34,963 nucleotides of DNA. Origin: Gammaproteobacteria bacterium. Its GTDB lineage: Bacteria; Pseudomonadota; Gammaproteobacteria; Nitrosococcales; Methylophagaceae. Below the pieces are notes generated by a model, which was not told the DNA's origin, searched no databases, and was given only the letters and a program-made list of their open reading frames with translations. Shown in pieces: positions 34,836-34,963 of this stretch (its first letter is position 1; every line of letters starts with the position of its first letter). The translations under genes were made by a program, and so were the position numbers. The stretch lies in assembly GCA_014859375.1 (NCBI GenBank), contig JACUUH010000024.1:1-34963 (forward strand), given 5' to 3'.

Positions 34836-34963
34836 ATTGGCCATGACCTGTCAATCTGTCAAAAATCATCTTTTTGTGATCCTCGCCAATGCGGGGATCC
34901 ATGGGCTGTCAAACTAGCCACTATCGTTGGGTTCTCGCCCTGTCGGGTTAAAACCCGACCCAC
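34836..34963. mobile_element. TATACCC-type dispersed repeat, third copy, cut by window end
   Basis: It begins near CATTGGCCATGACCTGTC, then has TCATCTTTTTGTGATCCTCG, ATGCGGGGATCCATGGGC and CACTATCGTTGGGTTC in the order of the other copies. The usual internal hairpin is replaced by a perfect GTCGGGTT-AA-AACCCGAC inverted repeat (34942-34959), as if a second REP had landed in it. The right end lies outside the window. Confidence 0.6.

Overview
The window looks like a chromosomal segment of a moderately AT-rich gammaproteobacterium. The order lepA-lepB-DUF4845-rnc-era-recO-pdxJ-acpS, together with rlmD, hslR, dksA, an AldB/ExaC-type aldehyde dehydrogenase and a monomeric NADP isocitrate dehydrogenase, would fit a Methylophaga-like or other Thiotrichales/Piscirickettsiaceae member. 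That placement is inferred from gene content and protein style; nothing was searched.

Region 1 (1-2104): the 3' end of a prophage remnant. It holds a 5'-truncated protein with an HEIGH zinc-protease motif, a coupled 56-aa ORF, a 60-aa Com-like zinc-finger protein, a strong terminator, and then a decayed phage ORF running up to lepA. Region 2 (2105-9713): the housekeeping cluster lepA, lepB, a DUF4845 gene, rnc, era, recO, pdxJ, acpS and cysM, mostly overlapping or closely spaced. It is interrupted between era and recO by a 313-bp element with TATACCC...GGGTATA ends and four 45-bp tandem repeats. Region 3 (9715-14961): a YdbH-like periplasmic protein with a YdbL-like (DUF1318) lipoprotein, then rlmD and an AlkD-type DNA alkylation repair protein.

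Region 4 (14962-18547): two unannotated, paralogous 34-aa single-span membrane proteins on the minus strand, each with its own terminator, one preceded by an FNR-type box. Then come an MscS-type channel and a PhoA-type alkaline phosphatase. Region 5 (18814-24347): minus-strand acs-hslR-mazG, and an ExaC-type aldehyde dehydrogenase divergent from an AraC-family regulator, with three direct repeats in the shared promoter region. Acetaldehyde to acetate to acetyl-CoA is the likely joint pathway. Region 6 (24372-28564): a coupled periplasmic-binding lipoprotein and a membrane PAS/GGDEF/EAL protein, likely a ligand-responsive c-di-GMP module.

Region 7 (28565-34963): dksA, a CbbY-like phosphatase with a class I aminotransferase, a BFD-like [2Fe-2S] protein, monomeric icd and a small membrane-anchored protein of unknown function. 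Three copies of a TATACCC-type dispersed repeat (28.7, 31.6 and 34.8 kb) and an unrelated GTCATT-ended repeat lie in the gaps. The best candidates for something new are the paired 34-aa membrane proteins with the FNR-like site, the TATACCC element family, and the lipoprotein/c-di-GMP pair. No tRNA, rRNA, CRISPR array or complete transposase gene was seen.
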